64,000 nucleotides of DNA from Desulfoferula mesophila (GCF_037076455.1 NZ_AP028679.1:2557501-2621500), one strand, 5' to 3'; positions 51,791 through 60,899 are shown, counted from the first letter of the stretch. A program made the numbers and translations. Notes: generated by a model from the sequence alone, not told the origin.

Positions 51791-54360
51791 ATGCATTTCG
51801 AGCAGGAGATAATCTACAGTAAAAAAGCCTTGGCCGTGGACGATGATGCGGCCATCCTGGACATCTTGAGCCAGGCCGCCCGGGGGCGCGTTGATTTGAC
51901 CACCGCCTCGAGCGCCAAGGAAGGCATAGCTCTGCTGGAGGAGCAGGGTCCCTTCGGGGTGGTGATGAGCGATCTCAGGATGCCTGATGTAGACGGCATA
52001 CAGTTCTTGGACCTGGTAAGGAAGCGATGGCCCCACACGGTGCGCATACTGTTCACCGGCTTCGCCGATTTGCAGGCGGCCACCAAAGCCATCAACACCT
52101 CCCAGGTTTTCAGGCTGCTCACCAAACCCGCCCACAACAAGGAAATTCTGGCGGCCCTGTCCGACGGGCTGAAGCAACACCGGATGATAGTGGCCGATGA
52201 GGCCCATCTGCTGGAGCGGGAACGCCAGTTCCGCACCGCTCTGCTGGACCTGCCCCTGCCGGCCATGATCCACGCCGAGGACGGCCAATTGGTTCTGATG
52301 AACCGAGCCTGGCGAGAGATTTCAGGCTGGGCCACCGAGGACATTCCGGACTTTAACGCCTGGCGCCAAAAAGCCCTTGACCGGGATGCGGAGGAAGTTC
52401 AAAAAGAGTTTTCGGAGATATACGCAATCCAAGGCAGAGTGGCCCACGGCGAGCAGACTGTTATCACCAAGCAGGGCGCGCGCCTGGTTTGGGATTTCAG
52501 CTCCGCCTCCCTGGGCGAGATGCCCGACGGCCGCCGCGCCATCATCTCCATCGCCTCGGACGTCACCCAGCGCCGGGCCATGGAGGAGTCCCTGTCCCGA
52601 GCGGGGCAGGTGTTCGACAACGCCACCAACGGTATCCTAGTCACCGATTACGACGGGTCATCCTGGACGTGAACCCCGCCATGTGCCGGATAAGCGGCTA
52701 TAGCCGGGATGAACTCATCGGGCAAAATCCCCGCCTGTTCCGCTCCGGCCGCCACGACGAAGGCTTTTACCACCGCATGTGGCAGGAGATCAAAGGCCCC
52801 GGCTCCTGGCGCGGCGAGATATGGAACCGCCGCAAAAACGGCGAGATATTCCCCGGCCTGCTCACCATCTCTACGGTGGAGGACGGCTCCGGCAAGCGAT
52901 ACGGCTTCGTGGCCAGCACCTCCGACCTCAGCCCCCTGCACCAGGCCCAGGAGCGCACTGAGTACCTAGCCCGACACGACGCCCTGACCAGCCTACCCAA
53001 CCGCGACGCCTTGCAGGACCTGCTGCAAGAGGCCATGGCCCAGGCCGACCAAAGCGGAGAGCAGGTGGTGGTGTCCTATCTGGACCTGGACCAGTTCAAG
53101 TTGGTCAACGAGTCGCTCGGGTACCAGGCGGGGGACCGGACCCTGCAGGAAGTCGCCCGGCGCCTGCGGCGGGGCCTGGAGCAGGACAACAGCCTGGTGC
53201 GCTGGGGCGGCGACCACTTCGTTGCGGTTTCGGTCACCCAGCGGGGCAGCGCGGATGCCGAAGACAAGGCGCGGCGCCTGCTGGAGAGCGTGAATCTTCC
53301 CCTGGATGTGGACGGCCATCGGCTGTTTTTGACCATCAGCGCCGGCCTGAGCCTCTACCCCGGCGACGCCCAAACTCCCGAAGAGCTTGTCCAACACGCC
53401 GACACCGCCATGCACTCGGCCAAGCAGCTGGGCCGCAACCACTACAAAATGTTCTATGAGACCATGAACCAGGAGGTTGTCGAGCGGCTCGCCCTGGAGA
53501 GCGAGCTGCGTACCGCCCTGGAGCAAAAGCAGTTCATTCTGCACTACCAGCCCCAGGTGGAGCTGGCCACCGGCCGGGTGCGGGGCCTTGAGGCCCTTGT
53601 GCGCTGGCGGCACACCCAACGGGGCCTGCTGATGCCCGACCAATTCATTTCCGTAGCCGAAGATGCCGATCTCATCGCGCCCTTGGGCGTCCAAGTGCTG
53701 GAAATGGCCTGCCGACAGATTCGCCTCTGGATGGAGCGGGGGTTGCCGGTGGAACGGGTGGCGGTGAATCTTTCGGCCCACCAGTTATGGGAAGACGACC
53801 TGGCCGAAACCGTCACTGAGATAATGGAAAAGCACGGCTGTCCGCCTCAGCGCTTGGAACTGGAGGTCACCGAAAGCGTGATTATGAGTTCGGTGGAAAA
53901 GGGCCGCGAGGCGCTGGCCAAGCTTCACCGGCTGGGGGTGGAGGTGTCCATAGACGACTTCGGCACCGGCTACAGCTCGCTTTACTATCTCAAAAAGCTG
54001 CCCTTCAGCGTGTTGAAAATCGACAAATCCTTCGTTGATGACCTGCCCGGAGACGCCGACAGCGTCAACATCGTGGCCAGCATCGCCACCCTGGCCCACG
54101 GCATGGGCAAGCAGGTGGTGGTGGAAGGGGTCGAGACCCTCCCCCAGCTGGAGTCGGTGGCCTCCTGTGGCTGCGAGATAGTGCAGGGCTTCTACTTTTC
54201 GCGCCCCCTGCCCCCGGAGGAGATAGAAAGGATCCTCAGCTGCGATCGGCGCCCCTTTGCCAACCGGTTGCCTGGCGCCCGCTGGGTCGGCACTAAATTA
54301 AAACCTCTTTGCAAAATGAAGAGCTTGCCGTTTTTGTTTTTCCCAGGAGTCGCTCGATGA
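51791..54360 (+). pseudogene. Response regulator REC-PAS-PAS-GGDEF-EAL protein, frameshifted in this sequence
   Basis: One gene split at about 52656-52660. The first part has a receiver (DDD near residue 17, phosphoacceptor D61 in SDLRMPDVDG), one PAS, and the start of a second PAS, NATNGILVTDYDG. The next frame resumes precisely with VILDVNPAMCRISGYS, then GGDEF and EAL domains. One base lost in the GGG run of GACGGGTC explains it. The GGDEF signature is GGDHF, so the cyclase is probably inactive, while EALVRW, DDFGTGYSSL and VVEGVET make the EAL phosphodiesterase look active. ATG at 51791; GTG at 51725 is an alternative. Confidence 0.85.
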
Positions 54361-55709
54361 TACGCCTTACCAAAAAAGTCTTCTTCGACCTGGCCATCTG
54401 GATGATCGGGTTGGGCCTGGCCATGGGCGTGGTCTTTCCATTCTTCATGGTGCTCATGGGGGTGCCCGCCCAGATGGTGCTCACCCCTTGGTTTTTCGCC
54501 GCCTGCATGGGTGCTGGCTTCGTGGTCGGAACGGCTAACATAGGCTTGGCTCGCGGCGTGGTGGGGAAGCGGCTTCGCCTGCTGGCCGAACGTATGCGGG
54601 TGGTTGAGGGCAACTTGAATCATATGGCAGCCGGCGACGGCATGGAGGACTGCTCCCCTGAGGACTGCTACATCGCCGTAGACTCCAGCGATGAGATCGG
54701 CGAGAGCGCCCAGGCCTTCAACAATCTGGTGGGCGCCCTGGCCGAGGCCCACCAGAGCGAGGGAGCGGTGAGCGAGTTCAGTCGGCTGCTGGCCAGCCAA
54801 ATGGAGTTGGAGGCATTGACCGAACAGGCCCTGCGGCAGCTCATGGGTCACACCCGGGCCAGCGCCGGGGCCCTGTTGGTGGAAACAGAGGGTGAACTCA
54901 AGATGGCGGCCTCCCATGGCCTGCGGGGCCCTGCCGATTTGGGACAGAGCGACCATGTGCGCGCTGCCATGCGAACCGGCCAGCTACAGCGGGTACTGTT
55001 GCCCCCGGAGTTGACCGTGGAGGGAGTGCTGGCCGACTTCAAGCCCCGCGAGGTGCTGGTGGAGCCGGTGATGTACAAATCGGTGCCCATTGGAGTCATC
55101 GTATTGGCCACGGGTGAGGCCTTCGACGAAAAGGGCCTGCACCGCCTGGAACTGCTGCGCCCAGGGCTGGCTCTGGCCCTAAACAACGGCTTGGCCCACG
55201 AACGTTTGCAGCGCCTGGCCGCCTTGGATCCCCTCACCGGAATCTATAATCGCCGCTTCGGCCTGGCCCGCTTGCAGGAGGAGTTCGGCCGGGCGGTGCG
55301 CGACAGCTCCCCCCTGGGGGTGGTTATGTTCGACCTGGACCATTTCAAGAGCGTCAACGACACGTACGGCCACCTGGTGGGCGACCGTGTGTTGGTCCAC
55401 ATGGCCAAGTTGGCCCGCTCGGTCATGCGCGAGGGCGACGTGTTGGTCCGCTACGGCGGCGAGGAGTTTCTGGCCATCCTGCCCGCCGCTTCCCGGGAAG
55501 ACTGCCGCGCGGTGGGTGAACGCCTGCGCCGCTTGGTACAGGAGAGTGCGGTGCGCGACGGGGAGCAGGAAATACGCATTACGGTGAGCGCCGGGGTGGC
55601 AGCCACCCCGGAACTAACCGTGGACAGCCCCAACGACCTGGTGAGTCAGGCCGACCAAGCGTTGTATGAAGCCAAGGACATGGGCCGCAACCAAGTCAGG
55701 ATCGCCTAA
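54357..55709 (+). CDS. Membrane diguanylate cyclase with HAMP-like and GAF-like regions
   Basis: A 450-residue protein. Two membrane segments (about 9-35 and 42-65) precede a HAMP-like helix, a GAF-like region (about 135-280) and a GGDEF domain with intact GGEEF at 367-371 and the RxxD inhibitory site (REGD) five residues upstream, so it should make c-di-GMP with product inhibition. ATG at 54357 overlaps the stop of the frameshifted regulator (ATGA) and has AGGAG. It is the output gene at the end of the Kai operon. Confidence 0.92.
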   Translation: MIRLTKKVFFDLAIWMIGLGLAMGVVFPFFMVLMGVPAQMVLTPWFFAACMGAGFVVGTANIGLARGVVGKRLRLLAERMRVVEGNLNHMAAGDGMEDCSPEDCYIAVDSSDEIGESAQAFNNLVGALAEAHQSEGAVSEFSRLLASQMELEALTEQALRQLMGHTRASAGALLVETEGELKMAASHGLRGPADLGQSDHVRAAMRTGQLQRVLLPPELTVEGVLADFKPREVLVEPVMYKSVPIGVIVLATGEAFDEKGLHRLELLRPGLALALNNGLAHERLQRLAALDPLTGIYNRRFGLARLQEEFGRAVRDSSPLGVVMFDLDHFKSVNDTYGHLVGDRVLVHMAKLARSVMREGDVLVRYGGEEFLAILPAASREDCRAVGERLRRLVQESAVRDGEQEIRITVSAGVAATPELTVDSPNDLVSQADQALYEAKDMGRNQVRIA

Positions 55710-55871
55710 TCCTTTGACGCTAGTAAAACCTCATGCGATTTTTACCTGTTCGGTCTTGATAAAACTTTTCGGCTACTACTTGTAGTTGCGGCGTTGCTCA
55801 TTTATTGATTAGAGGAAACGCAAGCTATTCTGGTGGCCATCCTTTCACACACTTCTATAGATTGAACGTTT

Positions 55872-57095
55872 TCATTTAACTTTTGATCGTCTTTGACGCT
55901 TGGTAAGGGGCAACACCTTCTTTTCTGGCTTCCGGGCCATGGCCCCGGCAATTCTCTCTCCGATCTGATTTGCGGCCTGCTTAAGGGGATCAGCGGGCAG
56001 GTGGCTATAACGCATGGTCGTCTGGGCCTGGGTGTGCCCCAGCAGCTTTCCTATGGTGGGATAGCTCATGCCAACCCCGGCCCCGACGCTGGCGAACGAG
56101 TGTCGCAGATCGTGCAGCCGCACATCATCCAGCCCTGCCCTCTCCCGTATCCGCCGCCAGGGGCGCTGTAGGTTGACCAGCGGCCTCATGGGCCGGGCGC
56201 CTGGGCAGACAAATTGATTGCCGGCCTGGCGTGGGGTGCTTTCAAGTAGGTCCAGGGCGACTTGCCCCAACGGAACAAATCGTTGTCCGGTTTTGCTGTC
56301 CCTCAGGTTAAGGCACCCGCGCTCCCAATCAACGTCGTCCCATCTAAGGTTCAGGACCTCAGAGAGCCGGCAGCCGGTAAAAATCAACAGTCGCACGGCG
56401 GTGATCACGGCGGGCAGTTCCGAGTTCTCTTGTTCAACCTCAGCCAAGGCTTTTCCCAGCCGGGCCCATTCGTCCTCGGACAAATAGCGCTGCCGCTTTT
56501 CCTCCTTGTACTTCTGGATATGCCTGGCGGGGTTGGTGCCATCAGGCCGGAGTCCCCAAGCCTCGGCCAAGTTGAACATCTTGCGCACTACCTCGAGGAC
56601 TCGGTTGGCCTGGTATGACTTTTCTCGCAGGCTGTGGTGCAGTTTCGCTATCTGCTCGCGGGAAACCTCATCGACGTTGTAGCGACCCAGGGCGGGCAGG
56701 ATGTAGTGATCAACGAGGTAACGATCTTTACGTATACTCTCCGACTTTTTTTTGACCTCGCTATGCTCGGCCATGTAACGAGAAGCCAGTTGTGCGACCG
56801 TAGGAGCGCCCCTGGCCGCAATACGCTCCTCGGCGGGGTCGTTGCCCCGGTCAACCTCCGATAGCTTCTCTCGGGCGGTCTTACGGGCCTGATCAAGCGT
56901 CATACGACCGTATTTCCCCAGGGTGACACGCCGGCTCCGGCCCTGAGCGTTGTAATACTGGATGCAAAACGATTTTACGCTAGAGGGTTTTACCCTCACC
57001 CCCAGACCCACCTGTTCTGTGTCCCAAAAAACCAGGTCTGATCCTTCGGCCTTGACGCCATCAAGCAGTCTCTTGGTTAATTTCACCTTTGGCAT
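55872..57095 (-). CDS. Tyrosine integrase (P4/prophage type)
   Basis: A 407-residue integrase. The N-terminal DUF4102-like domain (LTKRLLDGVKAEG, LVFWDTEQVGLGVRVKPS) is the arm-binding part of P4-type integrases. The catalytic residues are R243 (TGCRLSEV), H328 and R331 (HDLRHSFAS), H354 (LLGHTQ) and Y363 (MRYSHL). ATG at 57095 has a GGGAGG site. Its gene lies at the attR end, and its own leader overlaps one GGGTAAGCA repeat, so it may autoregulate. Confidence 0.95.
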   Translation of the reverse strand: MPKVKLTKRLLDGVKAEGSDLVFWDTEQVGLGVRVKPSSVKSFCIQYYNAQGRSRRVTLGKYGRMTLDQARKTAREKLSEVDRGNDPAEERIAARGAPTVAQLASRYMAEHSEVKKKSESIRKDRYLVDHYILPALGRYNVDEVSREQIAKLHHSLREKSYQANRVLEVVRKMFNLAEAWGLRPDGTNPARHIQKYKEEKRQRYLSEDEWARLGKALAEVEQENSELPAVITAVRLLIFTGCRLSEVLNLRWDDVDWERGCLNLRDSKTGQRFVPLGQVALDLLESTPRQAGNQFVCPGARPMRPLVNLQRPWRRIRERAGLDDVRLHDLRHSFASVGAGVGMSYPTIGKLLGHTQAQTTMRYSHLPADPLKQAANQIGERIAGAMARKPEKKVLPLTKRQRRSKVK

Positions 57096-57106
57096 GGCAT
57101 CCTCCC

Positions 57107-57163
57107 GGGTAAGCAGAGCCCCCAAATTGCCCGGGTAAGCATTGGGTAAGCACCGGGTAAGTA
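57107..57163 (+). repeat. GGGTAAGCA repeats at the integrase end
   Basis: GGGTAAGCA at 57107, 57133 and 57144, and GGGTAAGTA at 57155, the last three at exact 11-bp spacing. The same pattern is at the left end. Candidate integrase arm-type sites; the copy at 57107 lies in the integrase leader. Confidence 0.75.
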
Positions 57164-57266
57164 ATCCACGGGTAGAATAGCGTAAAGCACGGTATCATTT
57201 CAAGCAGTAACTATGCTATTTAACGAAGTGTGTCGTTTTGGAGAGTAAACGAGCGGAGCTTAAACT

Positions 57267-57319
57267 GGTGGCTGTTAACCACCGGGCCGCTGGTTCGAGT
57301 CCGACCCGGGGAGCCAAAA
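57267..57319 (+). repeat. attR: displaced 3' part of tRNA-Asn
   Basis: 53 bp identical to 32738-32790 except one base. It lacks the acceptor 5' strand and D arm, so it is not a tRNA gene. Presumably the original 3' end pushed away by integration. Confidence 0.92.
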
Positions 57320-57324
57320 GATTC

Positions 57325-57358
57325 AAGGGCCTAGGCGATTTCGCCTGGGCCCTTTTTT
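57325..57358 (+). terminator. Original tRNA-Asn terminator beyond attR
   Basis: AAGGGCC-AGGCG paired with CGCCT-GGCCCTT around a short loop, then TTTTTT. A diverged counterpart of the stem after attL. Confidence 0.82.
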
Positions 57359-57482
57359 GTTGCATGGCAAGCACAGGGGATGCAATAGGATCGATTTCAG
57401 CTGCCGGTGTCGCCTCAATCGCAAGGATTAATCATCAACCGCGCTTTCCACTCGACTGCCCTGCCTCTCGCACCGCGCGGCC

Positions 57483-58604
57483 CTAGCTAAGATCCTCCAG
57501 GGCCCGGTCTACCTCTTCTTGCAGCAGCCCCCGGGCCGTCCCGGCGGCCTCTCGCAGGGCCCGCGCCGCCGCGTCTCCGCCGATGCGCCCCAGGGCCCAG
57601 GCGCACATGGCCCGCACCCGCTCGTCCTGGTTTTTCCCCAGGGCCTGGACCAGGTCCGCCACGTAGGCCTCATCGCGAGTGTTGCCCATGACCCGGGCCA
57701 CGTTCATCTTCCAGCGCCACAGGTCCTTTTCGCTCATGTAGAACATGTGGGGCCAGATGCGCCGTTTAAAGTATTCCAGGTCCATGTGCAAGAGCTTGGG
57801 CAACTGGAAGTCCTCGGCCTTGGCCGCCGCCTTGGGGTTAACCGGCAGCTCGGCGGCCAGCCAGGGGGCGTTGCGGGGGCAGACGTTCTGGCAGTGGTCG
57901 CAGCCGTAGACCCACAGGCCCATGGGCTCCCTGAGCTCCCTGGGGGTCAGGCCCTCGCCGTAGTAAGACAGATAGGAGATGCAGCGCCGGGGGTCCAGCT
58001 TGCGCGGCCCTTTGAGGGCCCCGGTGGGGCAGGCGCTCAGGCAGGAGTTTTTGCACCAGTCGGGGCAGCCCACCCCCATGCTGGGTTGGCCGGGGGGCAG
58101 CTCGGCGTCGCAGACCAAAGCGATGGGCAACACCCAGGAGCCGCGCCGTCCCGCCCGGTTGGAATAGAACAAGCAGTTCTTGCCGAAGTCCCCCATGCCG
58201 GCCCGGGCCGCGGCCAGACGGTGGGACAGGTTCCAAGGAAACTCGGTGGCCACCCCCCGCTCCCGCAGGAACGAGCGGAAGGCCTTGATGCGCCGGCTCA
58301 GGCCGTCCTTGGTCACCCGGTCGTCATCCAGGTAGCAACGGCCGAAGTGCCTCTCCAGGGAGGCGGGGTAGGCCCGGCTAAAGTACAGCTCCAGGAGCAC
58401 GATGATGGATTTGGCCCCGGGCAACACCCGGGCCGGGTCCACCCCGGCCTCCAGGTCCAGGCCCAGAGCCTTGGTCCAGGCGTACTCGGCCCGGCGCTCG
58501 GCCAGCACCTCGCTCTGGTGGCTGAAGGGCTCGGCAGTGGTGAAGCCGATGTCAACGAAGCCCAATTCCCTCGCCATATTCCTTAGCTCGTCCGCGCTAA
58601 CCAT
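57483..58604 (-). CDS. QueG-like iron-sulfur reductase with HEAT-repeat C-terminus
   Basis: A 373-residue protein related to epoxyqueuosine reductase. The N-terminal domain has AGMGDFGKNCLFYS; the ferredoxin part has C180-x3-C-x3-C-x3-CP (unlike the CxxCxxCxxxCP spacing of classical QueG) and CDHCQNVCPRN for a second 4Fe-4S cluster. The end is HEAT-like: RVRAMCAWALGRIGG. It may be a QueG homologue with altered cluster spacing or a related corrinoid/FeS protein; queuosine function is inferred. Confidence 0.8.
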   Translation of the reverse strand: MVSADELRNMARELGFVDIGFTTAEPFSHQSEVLAERRAEYAWTKALGLDLEAGVDPARVLPGAKSIIVLLELYFSRAYPASLERHFGRCYLDDDRVTKDGLSRRIKAFRSFLRERGVATEFPWNLSHRLAAARAGMGDFGKNCLFYSNRAGRRGSWVLPIALVCDAELPPGQPSMGVGCPDWCKNSCLSACPTGALKGPRKLDPRRCISYLSYYGEGLTPRELREPMGLWVYGCDHCQNVCPRNAPWLAAELPVNPKAAAKAEDFQLPKLLHMDLEYFKRRIWPHMFYMSEKDLWRWKMNVARVMGNTRDEAYVADLVQALGKNQDERVRAMCAWALGRIGGDAAARALREAAGTARGLLQEEVDRALEDLS

Positions 58605-58674
58605 GCGCTTCTCCCCGCCCCCGGCCTGCCCGGCCCCGGGGACCCCTTGGTTGTGCCTCCCGCAACTTTGCCCG

Positions 58675-59001
58675 CTAGGCGCCCGCAGCTTTGGCGGAGC
58701 ATTCGATCAGCAAGGACTTGCGGATGGCCGCCTCGCGCAGGGGCAGGGCCTGAGCCAGGTAGCCAGGGTCTTGGGCCATTTGCTTAAAGGCCGCCCGGCT
58801 GGGGTATTCTACGAAAAAGACCAGGTCCGCGTCGAACTCGCCAATGAGGGCCGATTGCGGGGCATAGAGGGCGCTGTGCATCCTGCCGCCCGCCTCCCGT
58901 AAAAAGGGCGCGGCGGCCTTCAGGTATTCCCGGTATTTGCGGGCTCCATCCCCGGGCTTGAACCACAGGGCATTGAGCATGTAGATCTTTTCCTCGGCCA
59001 T
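58675..59001 (-). CDS. DUF1330-like small alpha+beta barrel protein
   Basis: A 108-residue protein of the dimeric ferredoxin-like fold seen in DUF1330 and related antibiotic-monooxygenase-like families: KIYMLNALWFKPGDG, LVFFVEYPSRAAFKQMAQDPGY. The YPS-x-x-AF motif is characteristic. No catalytic role is established for the family. Confidence 0.8.
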   Translation of the reverse strand: MAEEKIYMLNALWFKPGDGARKYREYLKAAAPFLREAGGRMHSALYAPQSALIGEFDADLVFFVEYPSRAAFKQMAQDPGYLAQALPLREAAIRKSLLIECSAKAAGA

Positions 59002-59018
59002 GCTACCCCCATTGAGGC

Positions 59019-59846
59019 CTAGGCCAGCTTGGCCAGGCCGTTTTTAAGCACCGGGCCATTGGGAGTCTCCGCCTCCAGGCGGCACTCGTCCCCCTGCCGC
59101 CAAATCTTGACCCGCAGCTCATCGCCCGGGAAAACCGGCCCGGCGAAGCGAGCGGAATACTCCCGCAAACCGTCCGGCTCGCCCCCCAGGGGGCCGTTGA
59201 CCAGGGCCCGGCAGGCGTAGCCGTAGGTGCACAGGCCGTGCAGCACCGGGCGCGAAAATCCGGCCAGGGCCGCGGCTTGGGGATCGATGTGCAGGGGATT
59301 GAGGTCCCCCAACAGGCGGTACAGGGCGGCCTGTTGGGGCGGCACCCGGTAGGTCAGATCGTAATCAGGCTCCCGTTCCGGCGGGGCATGGATCACCGCC
59401 TTGGGGCCCGGCTCCCCCCCGAAGCCGCCGCCGCCCAGATAGAACACCTTCCACTGGGTGTCGAACAATGGGACGCCGTCTTCCAAGGCTCCCTGCACCA
59501 GCACCTCGATGAGTGCACCCTTGCCCTTGTCGAAGATGTTGGCCACCCGGCTGGTGAGCACCACCCGGGCCTGGGCGGGCAGGGGCCGGTGCAACACCAG
59601 GCTCTGCTCGCCGTGCACCATCAGCGGCTTTACCAGCCCCGGCATCTGCGGCCAGACCCGCAAGGCCGGCACCACCGCGAAGCTTGGCAACACCTGCATG
59701 CCGCCCGGATGGCCCTCGTAGAGCAGGGAGGCCTCCTCAGGCCCCGCCCCCACGGCCAGGGCGTAGAGGGCCGCGTCCTGCCAGGTGTAGGCGCTGGTTA
59801 GCGGCCCCCTGGTCAGGCCGACGAGGCTGGGGTCTACGGGGGGCAT
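59019..59846 (-). CDS. MaoC-like (R)-specific enoyl-CoA hydratase
   Basis: A 275-residue double-hotdog hydratase. The C-terminal half holds the hydratase-2 motif YRLLGDLNPLHIDPQAA with catalytic Asp and His, followed by FSRPVLHGLCTYGYA. The start MPPVDPSLVG matches the family N-terminus, so the ATG at 59846 was chosen over one 33 codons upstream. It hydrates trans-2-enoyl-CoA to (R)-3-hydroxyacyl-CoA, for fatty acid or polyhydroxyalkanoate metabolism. It ends 17 bp before the DUF1330-like gene. Confidence 0.9.
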   Translation of the reverse strand: MPPVDPSLVGLTRGPLTSAYTWQDAALYALAVGAGPEEASLLYEGHPGGMQVLPSFAVVPALRVWPQMPGLVKPLMVHGEQSLVLHRPLPAQARVVLTSRVANIFDKGKGALIEVLVQGALEDGVPLFDTQWKVFYLGGGGFGGEPGPKAVIHAPPEREPDYDLTYRVPPQQAALYRLLGDLNPLHIDPQAAALAGFSRPVLHGLCTYGYACRALVNGPLGGEPDGLREYSARFAGPVFPGDELRVKIWRQGDECRLEAETPNGPVLKNGLAKLA

Positions 59847-60011
59847 AAAAGGTCCGTGTTGGGGTTGGCTGGGATCCGAGGGTTGCGGCCGCAGGGCAAA
59901 ACTACCATCGCGGCCCACGACTCGCTCCGCACCAGCTGATGCCATATATCACGTATTACGTTGCTTGGCGTCATACGTTTATCGCAAAGATACAATACCT
60001 GGTCAATATAA

Positions 60012-60170
60012 TTAAATGCGCTGGGCCCGGGCGTCCCGGCCTGCCTGAACGACTTTCGCAATGTTGGGTTTTGTTAGGTTCTCGGCCCCGATGAACCTGG
60101 CCGCCTTCTCGGAGTAGCCCGCTCGGATCGCCGCCTGGGTGTCAAGACGTACACCTGATAACCCTCGCAC
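60012..60170 (-). pseudogene. Remnant of a phage terminase small subunit
   Basis: A 52-codon frame reads LDTQAAIRAGYSEKAARFIG then AENLTKPNIAKVV, closely matching the helix-turn-helix segment of the Terminase_2 family (NATQAAIRAGYS...). The usual N-terminal part and ATG are missing; only a GTG is available, and the C-terminus is cut after about 20 residues. It is a decayed prophage remnant. Confidence 0.65.
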
Positions 60171-60759
60171 TCAGGACGATCATTCGACTACCCCTAACAC
60201 CTAGCCCTCCCCGGCCGGGATCGTCGATCCTGGAATAGAAATTGGCCCTTGAGTCCCGCAGTTCAGATGCTTTCTGCGGGCTGTCCAGATTAGCTTTTAT
60301 ATCCTCTTATGATTTTGTTAGGCGGGAGTGGATTAAAGGTGTAGCCGAAAAGTTTAACTGCGCCGAGCCTGCTAATTTTTAAGAATGGTTTTGTAAGGTT
60401 GGTTGGGGTGAGTAAAACAACCGCCAACTCAAGTTGGAGACATGATCTTAGCCCTCAGCCCGGAGGGTTCACATTAAGGGAGAGGAAGCAAGTTTTATGC
60501 GTTCACCGGGAAGAGTTCGATTAATCTTATGAAATGCAATTTGCATAGAAACTCCTCGTCGTGCCAGCCAGCCGTAAAAAAATTACCCGCCATTGCCAAA
60601 ATCACTTTGAGCCCTAGCGCGCGCTAAAACATATAAATGCTGTAATAACAGATAATTAAACTAGACAAACCTCCCATGGGCTTTTTTGGCCCGCCTTATG
60701 CATCCATACTAAGGGAATCTATAATTTAAACGGTAGGTGATGACATGAATAGAAAGCTC
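60171..60759. other. Intergenic region with no recognised gene
   Basis: AT-richer than the flanks. It lies between the terminase remnant and the IS21 left end. I see no intact gene; it may hold more decayed phage DNA. Confidence 0.5.
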
Positions 60760-60815
60760 TGTAAATGGCGGTCCAAAAGCGAGACGATTTTAGTGGCGGT
60801 TGAAAACCGTGACAC
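60760..60815 (+). repeat. IS21 left terminal repeat array
   Basis: Outer TGTAAATGGCGG and inner TGGCGGT...AAAACCGTGACAC, the multiple transposase-binding repeats typical of IS21. Confidence 0.8.
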
Positions 60816-60899
60816 ATTGATTCAGTTTTCTTCAGGTGTTTTGGTGCGATGGAGGCCATGGTGGCTTCCAGGCCAGGACTCTCTGGAGGAGCGGAAGGG

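Larger units (their letters stand above)
32738..57319. mobile_element. 24.5-kb integrative element in tRNA-Asn carrying KaiBC/c-di-GMP cargo
   Basis: The element is bounded by a 53-bp direct repeat of the tRNA-Asn 3' part. It has a tyrosine integrase at its right end, paired GGGTAAGCA repeats at both ends, an AlpA-like protein, a RepA-like helicase, an origin-like repeat region and a primase. No conjugation, capsid or portal genes are present. It therefore looks like a phage-satellite-type or replicating integrative element. Cargo: STAND-BTAD regulator, small unknown genes, IS110, and the kaiC-kaiB-kinase-GGDEF/EAL-GGDEF operon. Classification as a satellite is inferred. Confidence 0.88.

Noticed and set aside
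52640-52680. Programmed ribosomal frameshifting in the GGDEF-EAL gene
   Set aside because: There is no slippery heptamer or downstream stem; the plain loss of one base explains the break better.
57241-57320. A second tRNA-Asn gene
   Set aside because: The acceptor 5' strand and D arm are missing, so this is the attR fragment and not a functional tRNA.
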